This document shows, piece after piece, positions 15,214-22,454 of a stretch of 36,379 nucleotides of DNA. Both the position numbers and the translations under genes were made by a program. Each line of letters opens with the position of its first letter. The stretch's first letter is position 1. The notes under the pieces are model-generated. The model worked only from the letters and a program-made list of their open reading frames with translations, was not told the origin of the DNA and ran no database searches. Origin of the DNA: a virus; the IMG/VR virus record IMGVR_UViG_3300027759_000220, positions 1-36,379 of that record; one strand, given 5' to 3'.

Positions 15214-15645
15214 ATGAGAAGCATGATGCTTTTGGTTGTTCTAGTAGCAGGTTGTTCTTGCTTAAACAAAAATAATGATTTACCACCAAACTGCACAATC
15301 ATCTATCCCGGCCCAAGAAGGATAGTTGAAACACTACCTCCTCCTGAATTATATCAGGATAGAGACTTACCACCAGCAGGTCCACCAATACCATTAAATA
15401 CTGTTCCTGCTCCTGCAATGCCAACAGGAAGAGTCAAGGTCATCGAAGTAAGACCAATTCACATTTATCCACCATTGCCTCCTGATCTCCCAGAATGGCA
15501 AGAACCAAAGATCATAATCCCCAAAGATGGTAATCCAGTTTTGAGGGCTAAGGTTGTAAAGACTAATCTCAAGTTAATCATGACTGAGAACCCACCTTAT
15601 AACGGCCCTCCAAATTTAGGATGGGAAATTTGCTGGAACTGGTGA
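15214..15645 (+). CDS. Proline-rich lipoprotein
   Basis: A 143-aa protein. ATG 15214 has AGGAG 8 nt upstream. A short signal segment, MRSMMLLVVL, ends in lipobox VAGC (Cys14), so the mature protein should be lipidated in the host envelope. The rest is very Pro-rich, with blocks PPPELY, PPAGPPIP and PPLPPDLPEW. Rz1-type outer-membrane spanins are also short Pro-rich lipoproteins, so a role in lysis is possible, but no i-spanin, holin or endolysin is adjacent. Superinfection exclusion is another possibility. Confidence 0.75.
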   Translation: MRSMMLLVVLVAGCSCLNKNNDLPPNCTIIYPGPRRIVETLPPPELYQDRDLPPAGPPIPLNTVPAPAMPTGRVKVIEVRPIHIYPPLPPDLPEWQEPKIIIPKDGNPVLRAKVVKTNLKLIMTENPPYNGPPNLGWEICWNW

Positions 15646-15652
15646 CAATTTT

Positions 15653-15680
15653 GAGCCTTGTAGAGTATTCTACAAGGCTC
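15653..15680. other. Extended GTAGAGTATTCTAC hairpin
   Basis: GAGCCTTGTAGA pairs over 12 bp with TCTACAAGGCTC around GTAT. It lies just after the lipoprotein stop and has no clear T-tract. Confidence 0.6.
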
Positions 15681-15696
15681 AATCATTTCCTTTACA

Positions 15697-15739
15697 AAAC
15701 TCCTTCGGTTTTGCGAGAAGTAAAGCCGATATAAATATG
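15697..15739 (+). promoter_or_regulatory. Leader element, copy 10
   Basis: Divergent copy with arms TCCTTC/GAAGTA, loop GGTTTTGCGA and tail CCGATATAAATATG. It lies 23 nt before ATG 15762. Confidence 0.8.
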
Positions 15740-15761
15740 TCTCAAACAACAGGAGTCAAAC

Positions 15762-15968
15762 ATGAAAAAGTTGGCAGCACAGGTCACAGTCAACATCACA
15801 TTCCTTTTTGCGAACAATGAAACCTTTACAATCTCTGCTGATGAAACAGCAAGAGACAAAGTGATGCAATTGAAGGCAAGAATCGATGAGTGGGGAACAC
15901 CTATCTCTGTACAGACTGGAACTAGCCTGCAAATCTGCGGGGCTAAAAAGTCATCAACACCTAATTAA
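15762..15968 (+). CDS. Small protein, function unknown
   Basis: A 68-aa protein with AGGAG about 8 nt upstream. It alternates hydrophobic and Thr-rich residues (VTVNITFLFANNETFTIS), then a helix, then a beta end, a possible small alpha/beta fold. It heads a run of tightly spaced small genes to 17628. Confidence 0.7.
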   Translation: MKKLAAQVTVNITFLFANNETFTISADETARDKVMQLKARIDEWGTPISVQTGTSLQICGAKKSSTPN

Positions 15969-15980
15969 TGGAGTCTGACA

Positions 15981-16178
15981 ATGACAAGCAATACGCCTTC
16001 TTGTTTCAATAATTCCGATTTCATCCATATAACTGAAATACTGGAACATCTAAAGAAACATAAAAAAGCTTTGGAATCAATACTTGAAGATTTGGACATT
16101 AACGATCAATACTATGACGAATTGTTAAAAATGATGAACAAGATGATATCAACTGGGAACTTCACAATAGAATGTTGA
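15981..16178 (+). CDS. Small helical protein
   Basis: A 65-aa protein with TGGAG about 10 nt before the ATG. It is mostly alpha-helical and amphipathic (TEILEHLKKHKKALESILEDL), so it may dimerise. It lies 12 nt after the upstream stop. Confidence 0.65.
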   Translation: MTSNTPSCFNNSDFIHITEILEHLKKHKKALESILEDLDINDQYYDELLKMMNKMISTGNFTIEC

Positions 16179-16201
16179 TATTATTTACAATGGAGAATAA
16201 C

Positions 16202-16363
16202 ATGAAGGCCAATTACCCTTTAGAATTCGCCAAGTTATTGGGTTTCTTTGGACTCGGATACTTTGGATTTATGTACTTCCGTTCAGCAATATACGCAATA
16301 CCACTTGCTATGCTTGGAAGTGCAATAGTTAGTGTGATCTATACTTCATTGGAAAGTGAATAA
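16202..16363 (+). CDS. Small membrane protein
   Basis: A 53-aa protein. ATG 16202 follows TGGAG; an in-frame ATG at 16172 overlaps the upstream gene and is less likely. Two hydrophobic segments (about 12-25 and 30-46) separated by FRSA suggest a two-pass membrane peptide. A holin-like or membrane-remodelling role is possible but unproven. Confidence 0.65.
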   Translation: MKANYPLEFAKLLGFFGLGYFGFMYFRSAIYAIPLAMLGSAIVSVIYTSLESE

Positions 16364-16377
16364 CAAGGAGAAGTAAT

Positions 16378-16572
16378 ATGTTTGATAGTGAAAGGGAACA
16401 CAAAGATTTCTGGTATGACAGTCCATACCAACACGCAGTTCACCAAGCAATTGTTGATGCAGTTGATAAAGGTGATGAGTCACCTTGGTTGCTCACAAAT
16501 TATGACACATGGGTTGCAAACCCAAACTATAAAGGCCCACCAAACCCTCCTCATCCTGAAAGTTATGACTAA
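16378..16572 (+). CDS. Small protein, function unknown
   Basis: A 64-aa acidic protein with AAGGAG 9 nt upstream. It has a YQHAVHQAIVDAVDKGDESPWLL helix and a Pro/Asn-rich tail. An overlapping alternative frame at 16382 has no ribosome site and was not chosen. Confidence 0.65.
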   Translation: MFDSEREHKDFWYDSPYQHAVHQAIVDAVDKGDESPWLLTNYDTWVANPNYKGPPNPPHPESYD

Positions 16573-16581
16573 AGGAACATC

Positions 16582-17073
16582 ATGAACATATTTGTTCTTT
16601 CTCATGATGTTAATCAAGCAGCAAAGTGGCATGTAGATCGTCATGTTGTCAAGATGCCACTTGAATCGGCTCAAATGCTTTGCACTAATTTAAGCCAATT
16701 AAAAATAGAAAATCCATACCTTCCAGTTCATGCTAAACATCCATGTACAATTTGGGCTGGCCAATCAAGATCCAATTTCAAATGGTTATGTGATTTGGGA
16801 ATAGAACTTTGCAAGGAATATACTTTCCGATATAAGAAGGTTCATAAGTGTGAAGAAGTAATTAATTATTGCATGAGATTTATTGATATTTTCCCCAATT
16901 GTGGAATGACACCATTTGCACAAGCAATGCCAGATGAATTTAAGAACGATAATCCTGTCAAGGCATATCGTGACTATTATGTGAAAGCCAAAAACCACTT
17001 ACATAAGTGGACACTAAGATCAGTACCTGAGTGGTGTAATAGAACAGAAAGGAACAATAATGTACAAGATTGA
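16582..17073 (+). CDS. Conserved phage protein of the MNIFVLSHDVNQAAKWHVDRH type
   Basis: A 163-aa protein with AAGGA before the ATG. The text carries AAKWHVDRHVVKMPLESAQ, then HPCTIWAGQSRSNFKWL, then YRYKKVHK, then TPFAQAMPDEF and KAYRDYY. I recognise this as a widespread phage/plasmid family of unknown function, with conserved His, Cys and Trp residues that suggest an enzyme or nucleic-acid-binding role. The length is usual for the family as I know it. It overlaps the next gene by 14 nt. Confidence 0.75.
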   Translation: MNIFVLSHDVNQAAKWHVDRHVVKMPLESAQMLCTNLSQLKIENPYLPVHAKHPCTIWAGQSRSNFKWLCDLGIELCKEYTFRYKKVHKCEEVINYCMRFIDIFPNCGMTPFAQAMPDEFKNDNPVKAYRDYYVKAKNHLHKWTLRSVPEWCNRTERNNNVQD

Positions 17074-17278
17074 TTTCTCTAATGGTGATAGCTCTTCAAT
17101 TTATGCAGATTACGATTCAGTAATCGAAGCTGTTCGTAAACTTTATGGCAATGATGTAGAAATAGGTCATGATGGTGACCTATCTGATGGAGGAGATAGA
17201 ACATTAATCTGGGATAACGAAGAAGATTCTCTTAATGATTCTGGATATAAAGCAGTGGCATCTATAAGAAAATCATAA
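17060..17278 (+). CDS. Small acidic protein
   Basis: A 72-aa protein. ATG 17060 lies inside the end of the upstream gene, with AAAGGAA 5 nt upstream. It is Asp-rich and beta-type (YKIDFSNGDSSSIYADYDS), with DGDLSDGGDR in the centre. Confidence 0.65.
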   Translation: MYKIDFSNGDSSSIYADYDSVIEAVRKLYGNDVEIGHDGDLSDGGDRTLIWDNEEDSLNDSGYKAVASIRKS

Positions 17279-17295
17279 AGGAAGGAGTAATTAAG

Positions 17296-17628
17296 ATGAT
17301 CTGGACACCATTCCATCTGGTTGAATCGTATGACTTCGATATAACACCAAGAAAAGAACCTATACATGATAAATTTGGTCCAAATTATGACCTGAATGCT
17401 GCCATGGCAGATGCAAGACGCACACTCGATCAAATCCTGAGAGTCTCCGGTCAACCTCCAGAAGGATCGCTCCTTCGTATCGATGAGACCCTTCGTATCG
17501 ATGAGACATTGGAACCACATATTTTAATATGTCTTACAATAAGATTTACATTTAACAAAGAATCAAAAGAACACTCAGATTATCTAGTCAAACTTTTTTA
17601 TAACTTTCCTGAAAAATATGATTCATAG
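17296..17628 (+). CDS. Small protein with a paralogue at 23927
   Basis: A 110-aa protein with AAGGAG 11 nt upstream. It shares with the protein at 23927 the order D-[FW]-D-x-T-P, NYD, A-x-x-D/E-A-R-x-T, G-x-P-P-x-GSLL and RF-x-FN, so the two are paralogues. It contains an 18-bp tandem duplication (CTTCGTATCGATGAGAC twice, 17474-17508), giving LRIDET twice. Its function is unknown. Confidence 0.7.
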   Translation: MIWTPFHLVESYDFDITPRKEPIHDKFGPNYDLNAAMADARRTLDQILRVSGQPPEGSLLRIDETLRIDETLEPHILICLTIRFTFNKESKEHSDYLVKLFYNFPEKYDS

Positions 17629-17638
17629 TATATCAAAA

Positions 17639-17721
17639 GCTCGTAGAGTATTCTATGTGCCTCGTAGAGTATTCTACAAGCTCGTAGAGTATTCTACAAG
17701 CTCGTAGAGTATTCTATGTGC
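17639..17721. repeat. Iteron-like array A
   Basis: Four tandem units of 20-21 bp built on CTCGTAGAGTATTCTAC, in one orientation. The period is close to two helical turns. Confidence 0.85.
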
Positions 17722-17772
17722 TTATAAATTGATATCACAATTTATAAAACAATCATATTATCTCGATTATAA

Positions 17773-17815
17773 AAACTGCTTCGGAAAGCGGAGAAGCAAA
17801 GCCGATATTGTGGTG
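17773..17815 (+). promoter_or_regulatory. Leader element, copy 11
   Basis: Loop GGAAAGCGGA, tail CCGATATTGTGGTG. It follows iteron array A, not an ACTTGTACT box. Confidence 0.9.
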
Positions 17816-17852
17816 TAACCAGCAACGATAACCAAAAAGAATGGAGAAGTCG

Positions 17853-18332
17853 ATGAGCAAGATCGTTTCCAAGGACTTTGTTGTGGCAGGAAACGCTACC
17901 TTCACATTAGCTCTTCCTGAGCATTACGCAGTAGAAGAGGCACTTAAGCCTCATTATACATTCAAGGTGCGGTTCAAGGAAGGGACAAACGGATTCAAAG
18001 ACACATATTTTGTGTCTTTGCTAACTGGACCAGATAATTACGCTAACTACACCTATCTGGGAATGCTTAACCCAGATAATGGTTCAGTTCGCACGACAGC
18101 AAAGTCGTGCATGAATGGCGAAAGCCTCCCAGTTCGACTTCTCAATCGTGCATTGCAGTTGATCTGGGAAAACAACCCAGAACCACTGATTGAGAAGGGA
18201 TTTGCAGTCCATCATGAAGGGAAGTGTGGCCGATGTGGCCGCAAACTAACAGTACCTGAGTCAATCGAAACTGGACTTGGGCCTGAATGTGCTGGCCGTG
18301 TTGGCCGCAACTCCACAGAAGAGTCCTACTGA
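17853..18332 (+). CDS. DUF6011-like zinc-binding protein
   Basis: A 159-aa protein. ATG 17853 is chosen because GGAG at 17843 suits it; an in-frame ATG at 17841 overlaps that site. The C-terminus reads HHEGKCGRCGRKLTVPES then GLGPECAGR, with C125, C128 and C146 as likely zinc ligands with a nearby His. This matches the DUF6011-type treble-clef tail found in many phage and bacterial proteins. The N-terminal 110 residues form a beta-rich domain with a FVSLLTGPDNY segment. It may bind nucleic acid. The specific role is unknown. It is closed by the terminator at 18344. Confidence 0.75.
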   Translation: MSKIVSKDFVVAGNATFTLALPEHYAVEEALKPHYTFKVRFKEGTNGFKDTYFVSLLTGPDNYANYTYLGMLNPDNGSVRTTAKSCMNGESLPVRLLNRALQLIWENNPEPLIEKGFAVHHEGKCGRCGRKLTVPESIETGLGPECAGRVGRNSTEESY

Positions 18333-18343
18333 TTATCACTACA

Positions 18344-18378
18344 CCCCCCTGCCTCAAAGCAGGGGGGCCTTTTTTTTT
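18344..18378 (+). terminator. Intrinsic terminator
   Basis: CCCCCCTGC pairs with GCAGGGGGG and is followed by CC and T9. Confidence 0.92.
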
Positions 18379-18579
18379 GGCCAAAATTTTATCATATTAG
18401 AAAACTGTGATGAATCACATTTTCATTTATGCAAATCCAAGAATGACAAATTATGAAAATGAAATATAAAGATTTTATTTTATGATGATTTTTTATGGAT
18501 GAATATAAGTGCTGCAATGAAATTATAAGTTCTGCACTGAAAATCTGAACTATCCCTTACTGAAAATTATGTGTTGTGA

Positions 18580-18942
18580 TTATTTATTGATTTCAATTAT
18601 TCCTGACAGATAAATTGTTGGCATTTCTTTCCAATCTGTAAGCATATTAGATAATGCTGGTTTACCACCAGCAGATCTATTGACAGCTATTGTGATGTGT
18701 TTAATTTTATTTCTGCTTGGCACATCAGTCTTAACTTCTATTGCAATGTTCTTATCATCTTGAGCAATTTTATCAGCTATAAGATGAACTTCTTCACCAA
18801 TTCTTGCTTCAATATCAGGGCTTGGTTTACCAAGATCAATGGTCATATGATGACAAATCAACTCCCATTCAGAAGGCAATTTACTGAAAATTCCCAACAA
18901 ACGCATCCTGCTTTCTTTATCCAGATTAACAGCACTATACAT
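18580..18942 (-). CDS. 2H phosphoesterase-like protein
   Basis: A 120-aa protein, the only minus-strand gene left of 30.7 kb. Two H-x-T motifs are visible, H32-M-T34 (CHHMTIDLGKP) and H82-I-T84 (KHITIAVNRSAGGKP), the signature of the 2H superfamily (LigT, CPDase, tRNA-ligase phosphodiesterase domain). Such enzymes act on 2',3'-cyclic phosphates or 2'-5' linked nucleotides. The size fits a single 2H domain. In a virus it could help RNA repair or destroy cyclic-nucleotide immune signals, as Acb1 (another 2H-fold protein) does in T4. It is preceded on its own strand by an ACTTGTACTCT box. Confidence 0.75.
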   Translation of the reverse strand: MYSAVNLDKESRMRLLGIFSKLPSEWELICHHMTIDLGKPSPDIEARIGEEVHLIADKIAQDDKNIAIEVKTDVPSRNKIKHITIAVNRSAGGKPALSNMLTDWKEMPTIYLSGIIEINK

Positions 18943-18954
18943 AAAACCACCAGT

Positions 18955-18974
18955 TAGAGTACAAGTATATATGA
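18955..18974 (-). promoter_or_regulatory. Promoter-like box for the minus-strand gene
   Basis: On the minus strand it reads ATATACTTGTACTCTA and lies about 13 nt before the start codon at 18942. Its reversed orientation, matched to the only reversed gene here, supports a directional promoter. Confidence 0.6.
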
Positions 18975-18989
18975 AATGATTTTTTTGCT

Positions 18990-19036
18990 TTTACAAACTT
19001 GTACTTTCAGTTTACATCTTACACACTTGTACTCCA
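18990..19036 (+). promoter_or_regulatory. Two promoter-like boxes in tandem
   Basis: CTTTTACAAACTTGTACTTT and CTTACACACTTGTACTCC, about 30 nt apart, upstream of the gene at 19152. Confidence 0.55.
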
Positions 19037-19082
19037 GACTTACCATCAACAAAGCAATTCTGGACAAGCAAGTCTATTGACC

Positions 19083-19125
19083 AAACTGCTTCGGAAAGCG
19101 AAGAAGCAAAGCCGATATTATGGTG
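19083..19125 (+). promoter_or_regulatory. Leader element, copy 12
   Basis: Loop GGAAAGCGAA, tail CCGATATTATGGTG. It is followed by AACGATAACCACAAGGAG and ATG 19152. Confidence 0.9.
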
Positions 19126-19151
19126 TAACGATAACCACAAGGAGAAAGACA

Positions 19152-19454
19152 ATGGCAACTATTCGCTGCGAAGAATTGAAATACAAAGGGAAACTTTTTG
19201 ATGTGACCTTTGGTTACGAGTTTACTGTTGACAAATGGAATGATGTCGAGATTCACAAATGTGACATCTGGTTGGAGAAAATCGGTTTTTACGATGAAGA
19301 CAAAGACAAAGTGATTGAATATAAACCAGATGATATTGAAACTAAGGAAGTGATTGAACTTTTCCCATACGACAGTGTTTATAAAGACCTTGATCTTGAA
19401 AAAGTAGTCGAAGACTACTGGCAAGGAGTTAAAGACGGTCATGTGGGCATCTAA
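19152..19454 (+). CDS. Small protein, function unknown
   Basis: A 100-aa acidic protein. ATG 19152 has AAGGAG 10 nt upstream. It is beta-rich in the first half (GKLFDVTFGYEFTV), with Trp residues at 34, 44 and 90. The second half is rich in Asp/Glu/Lys and ends with a short helix. It is the first gene of a four-gene run. Confidence 0.7.
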   Translation: MATIRCEELKYKGKLFDVTFGYEFTVDKWNDVEIHKCDIWLEKIGFYDEDKDKVIEYKPDDIETKEVIELFPYDSVYKDLDLEKVVEDYWQGVKDGHVGI

Positions 19455-19472
19455 TTGCGAAAGGAACTTGCA

Positions 19473-19841
19473 ATGAAAATGAAAATCAAAGTTCGATTCC
19501 ATCTCGCCAATGGCGAAAACTACAGGAAATGGCAAGTCAAAGTTGGTTCAGAGGTCAATTACTATGATCCTGAATCAACACGAATCGTCATGAAAGAATG
19601 CAAGCTGAGGAACAGTAAGAAGATATCAATTCAAATCAATCAAGGCGCAAACAAAACAGTATGCGCTTGGATAGAATGCCAAGATCTGGAAATCCAAACT
19701 GTAAAAGAAGAACTATCATCATCTGCTATCATATACAACCCAAGAGTACAACCAAATTGGGTTGAAAATGGCAAAGATGTAGATAACGAAAGATATCAAG
19801 TCCTATACACAAATGGTAGAGGAGTTTATCGTCCTTCTTAA
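19473..19841 (+). CDS. Small basic protein, function unknown
   Basis: A 122-aa protein. ATG 19473 has AAAGGAA 8 nt upstream; a TTG at 19455 lies upstream of that site. It is basic at the N-terminus (MKMKIKVRFHLANGENYRKW), with a beta-type centre. It lies 18 nt after the upstream stop. No family is recognised. Confidence 0.7.
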   Translation: MKMKIKVRFHLANGENYRKWQVKVGSEVNYYDPESTRIVMKECKLRNSKKISIQINQGANKTVCAWIECQDLEIQTVKEELSSSAIIYNPRVQPNWVENGKDVDNERYQVLYTNGRGVYRPS

Positions 19842-19865
19842 TCTGGACAAGCAAGTCCCCTTTCC

Positions 19866-19908
19866 AAACTGCTTCGGAAAGGGGAGAAGTAAAGCCGATA
19901 TATGGGTG
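19866..19908 (+). promoter_or_regulatory. Leader element, copy 13
   Basis: Loop GGAAAGGGGA and 3' arm GAAGTA (G-U with TGCTTC). CCCCTTTCC just upstream is the exact complement of GGAAAGGGG, which allows an alternative stem. Confidence 0.9.
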
Positions 19909-19933
19909 TAACCAATCGGCAAGGAGAAAGACA

Positions 19934-20071
19934 ATGATTTTTATTCCAAAGTGTGACATTGAGATGATGGCTCAGGTTTCGGCAGAATTATTCAGGAATA
20001 AGTGTCAAATCAAAGTGACACTTGAGTGTAACACTCATTGGAGAATTGAAATCCTGAGTGTTGATGAGTAA
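19934..20071 (+). CDS. Very small protein, 45 aa
   Basis: AAGGAG lies 8 nt before ATG 19934. MIFIPKCDIEMMAQ, then a basic stretch, then a beta end with three Cys in total. It has its own leader element, which supports it as a real gene. Its function is unknown. Confidence 0.6.
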   Translation: MIFIPKCDIEMMAQVSAELFRNKCQIKVTLECNTHWRIEILSVDE

Positions 20072-20109
20072 CAGTTCTAACAGTAACAGTTCTAACAAGG
20101 AGAAAGACA

Positions 20110-20502
20110 ATGGCTAAGATTACGATTGATATTGAAGACCAGCTTCCTGATCTAGTCAATGATGCGATTGATGGAGTAAAAGAAATTCTCAAAGATTATG
20201 TCGAGGAAAACAAATCAGATAGCCTTCCAGATATAAGCGATCTGGACTACTCTGGTTCAGTACATGAACTTATTGATGGACTAATCCCTGTATATGATAA
20301 AAATATTGAAGATATATGGTATCTTCACAAGAAAGATTTGATCAGATCATACGAAGATTCAGGAGTGGGTAATAACCCCATGGAAAATAATGGATTGTCT
20401 GCCATATACTTCTACTTGAATCAGGAAGTGAACAACTGGTATGGCGACAATGCTCAAGATTACTTTGATGAAATTGCCAAAGTTGATATTGTAGAAGAAT
20501 AA
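20110..20502 (+). CDS. Acidic protein, function unknown
   Basis: A 130-aa protein with AAGGAG 10 nt upstream. It is strongly acidic (pI low by inspection), with repeated DLP/DIED segments and a WYLHKKDLIRSY helix. Acidic small viral proteins often mimic DNA, so DNA mimicry is possible. An 11-bp tandem repeat AACAGTTCTAA lies just upstream (20071-20095). Confidence 0.7.
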   Translation: MAKITIDIEDQLPDLVNDAIDGVKEILKDYVEENKSDSLPDISDLDYSGSVHELIDGLIPVYDKNIEDIWYLHKKDLIRSYEDSGVGNNPMENNGLSAIYFYLNQEVNNWYGDNAQDYFDEIAKVDIVEE

Positions 20503-20512
20503 AAGTTGATAT

Positions 20513-20550
20513 AAGAGGCAAGCAGTAAAATGCTTGCCTCTTTTTTTTTT
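20513..20550 (+). terminator. Intrinsic terminator
   Basis: AAGAGGCAAGCA pairs with TGCTTGCCTCTT and is followed by a run of T. Confidence 0.92.
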
Positions 20551-20562
20551 GGTTTCCATTTT

Positions 20563-20661
20563 TTTACACACTTGTACTCTCAAGCCAAATCAATTACAGA
20601 CAAGATTGTCTTTTGTCTAAACTGCTTCGGAAAGCGGAGAAGCAAAGCCGATATTATGGTG
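20563..20661 (+). promoter_or_regulatory. Cassette leader: promoter-like box plus leader element, copy 14
   Basis: TTTTACACACTTGTACTCT at 20563-20581, then ACAGACAAGATTGTCTTTTGTC, here summarised as a GACAA/TTGTC inverted repeat, then the element at 20619-20661 with loop GGAAAGCGGA. Confidence 0.8.
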
Positions 20662-20687
20662 TAACGATAACCACAAGGAGAAAGACA

Positions 20688-21086
20688 ATGACTATGCCAA
20701 TCATTCCTATCGATCACCTGAGCGTTGAAGAGCGTGAAATCGCTTCTGGAATTATTGCCAATCAAGGCAAGAATAAGGGTAGGCTTAGGGCTGGAAAACC
20801 TAAGATCGAATATTCCATTTTTGAAGAGAAAGGCAGGAAGTTGCGACGACCAACTGATAAGACTGGTAAGGTTGCTTATCTTTGGCGAATGGTTGCTTTT
20901 CATGTTAGCCCTACTCCACAACACCAATGTCTGCCTGTATTGGCATTCGTTGATCTTCCCGGCACATATCAAGATGGTCAAGTTCTTGCAAAAGAACTTG
21001 ATCTGATCGTAAATAAAATCATCGATGCAATGCCTCGCAAGGAATGGCAAGGCATTAACAGGTGGGCCAAGGCACTTGGTTACTAA
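20688..21086 (+). CDS. Hypothetical protein
   Basis: A 132-aa protein. ATG 20688 has AAGGAG 10 nt upstream. It is basic in the middle (GRKLRRPTDKTGKVAYLWR), has a MVAFHVSPTPQHQCLPV segment and ends in a helix with MPRKEWQGINRWAKALGY. The Trp/Arg-rich tail could bind nucleic acid. It lies 9 nt before the next gene. Confidence 0.7.
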   Translation: MTMPIIPIDHLSVEEREIASGIIANQGKNKGRLRAGKPKIEYSIFEEKGRKLRRPTDKTGKVAYLWRMVAFHVSPTPQHQCLPVLAFVDLPGTYQDGQVLAKELDLIVNKIIDAMPRKEWQGINRWAKALGY

Positions 21087-21095
21087 GGAGAAAAT

Positions 21096-21281
21096 ATGAA
21101 AAAGTTTTGCAAACTTTTCTTCTGCAACAAAGATCATGATCATGATATCAATCTCTGCAATCAATGCAAGGAAGCATATGCAGAGATCAAAAGAGACGAA
21201 GCTATCTTCTTTCAAATAGATAGTCCAATCTATAAAACAGATTTGGAAAAAGCAGCACTTGATTGCAATGGCCAACCATAA
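21096..21281 (+). CDS. Small Cys/His-rich protein
   Basis: A 61-aa protein with AAGGAG 7 nt upstream. FCKLFFCNKDHDHDINLCNQCKEAY gives C5, C10, a HDHD stretch and C21/C24, a likely small zinc-binding knuckle. The rest is helical. Its stop abuts the ribosome site of the next gene. Confidence 0.65.
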   Translation: MKKFCKLFFCNKDHDHDINLCNQCKEAYAEIKRDEAIFFQIDSPIYKTDLEKAALDCNGQP

Positions 21282-21291
21282 GGAGAATTTA

Positions 21292-21552
21292 GTGAAGCAC
21301 TATCCAATCGTCTTCTTGCAAGGAGATGAAGCCTACAATCTAATTGATCTTGATGAAAAAGATCGAGATCAATTCATCAATGCTATCAGGGAATATATCC
21401 CTGATGATCTGCCTGATTCTGTTAATGGTGAACCAGCAACATTGAACTATAGGATAAATTTCAGAACCACAATTGGAAGCAAGTTGTATCGGATTGGTTA
21501 TACAACTGGTGATGGTGGTTGCCTTGGAATCGATCTTATTGATGATAATTAA
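21292..21552 (+). CDS. Hypothetical protein with GTG start
   Basis: An 86-aa protein. GTG 21292 is chosen because AAGGAG lies 6 nt upstream and the in-frame upstream ATG would overlap the previous gene. It is acidic, with DLDEKDRDQF and DDLPDSVNGEPA segments and a Gly-rich TTGDGGCLGIDLIDDN tail, probably a compact alpha/beta fold. Confidence 0.65.
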   Translation: MKHYPIVFLQGDEAYNLIDLDEKDRDQFINAIREYIPDDLPDSVNGEPATLNYRINFRTTIGSKLYRIGYTTGDGGCLGIDLIDDN

Positions 21553-21581
21553 TTGCTATGCCCAGTTTTATAAAACAAACC

Positions 21582-21661
21582 GTGGAATACTCTACATCTC
21601 GTAGAGTATTCCACAAGCCTCGTAGAGTATTCCACAAGCCTCGTAGAGTATTCCACAAGCC
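21582..21661. repeat. Iteron-like array B
   Basis: Three direct units of CTCGTAGAGTATTCCACAAGC (21 bp, here given as its core GTAGAGTATTCCAC) plus one inverted unit (GTGGAATACTCTAC). It lies just before the gene at 21679. Confidence 0.85.
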
Positions 21662-21678
21662 ATTAAAAGGAGATTGAT

Positions 21679-22083
21679 ATGCAATACAACACTCATGTTC
21701 TTGCTAATGGTGCTAGATTAGTCACTCTATCACCTCACAGTTTTAAGTTTTCAGACGGAACAGAGTCTCCTCCTCAAGATAAAGATTTTTGCAACAAATT
21801 CACTCTGAAGAAAAATTTCAGTGTTGCTAGGCAAATAAAAGGAATGAATGTTACAAAAACATTTTTCGTCGTATCTTCAGAACAATATGATTGCCTAAAT
21901 GAAATTGCCAAATCAGTAGACATCATACTCGTTCCATTCCAATTCCTTCAAGCACTGCATGACACTTTTGGACCTAATGGAGCATTCGACAATGTCGTAG
22001 CCTTCAATGCTACTGTTGATACAGCAAGGTCTTCTCCTAATGAAAAGATCGTTGATATCAACAACTGGTCTTCTATTGATTGA
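21679..22083 (+). CDS. LTPH-type conserved phage protein, divergent
   Basis: A 134-aa protein with AAGGAG 9 nt upstream. The N-terminal LVTLSPHSFKFSDGTESPPQDK resembles the LTPHAINLNDGRVFPPSG start of the protein at 28556, and both continue with a beta-rich part. The two are probably distant members of one family. The role of that family is unknown. Confidence 0.6.
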   Translation: MQYNTHVLANGARLVTLSPHSFKFSDGTESPPQDKDFCNKFTLKKNFSVARQIKGMNVTKTFFVVSSEQYDCLNEIAKSVDIILVPFQFLQALHDTFGPNGAFDNVVAFNATVDTARSSPNEKIVDINNWSSID

Positions 22084-22103
22084 AATCAACAAGGAGAATT
22101 CAA

Positions 22104-22301
22104 TTGAACAAACAAGAAAATTGCTCTTGTGGAGGAAGATTTGTCTTCACACAATATTGTGGAGCAAAAATTTGTAACAATTGCAATAATCATCTTGGAT
22201 ATGCAAGATGTTATTGTGGATGGAGCGAATCAGGAGGAAATGGATACCAAGAACTAATCGATCTTGGCGAAACAATTGAACCAGAACCAGATGACTACTA
22301 A
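22104..22301 (+). CDS. Small zinc-ribbon protein with TTG start
   Basis: A 65-aa protein. TTG 22104 is chosen because AAGGAG lies 7 nt upstream. Seven Cys (7, 9, 19, 24, 27, 36, 38) are arranged as CxC, C, CxxC and CxC, which fits a zinc ribbon. The acidic tail is ETIEPEPDDY. Its 3' part has been duplicated in tandem downstream (22301-22408). Confidence 0.65.
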   Translation: MNKQENCSCGGRFVFTQYCGAKICNNCNNHLGYARCYCGWSESGGNGYQELIDLGETIEPEPDDY

Positions 22302-22408
22302 ATCATCTGGGATATACAAGATGCTATTGTTGATGGATAGAATCAGGAAAAAATAGATACCAAGAACTAATCGATCTTGGCGAAACAATTGAACCAGATG
22401 ACTACTAA
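22188..22408 (+). repeat. Imperfect tandem duplication of a gene 3' end
   Basis: 22188-22300 and 22301-22408 are about 110-bp copies. The second copy has several changes, including an in-frame TAG (GGATAG) and loss of the CCAGAA hexamer. The last 50 bp are nearly identical. Confidence 0.85.
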
Positions 22409-22454
22409 TTATGTTTATAAAATCGTCACAATATGACGAAGAAAGGATTCCGTC

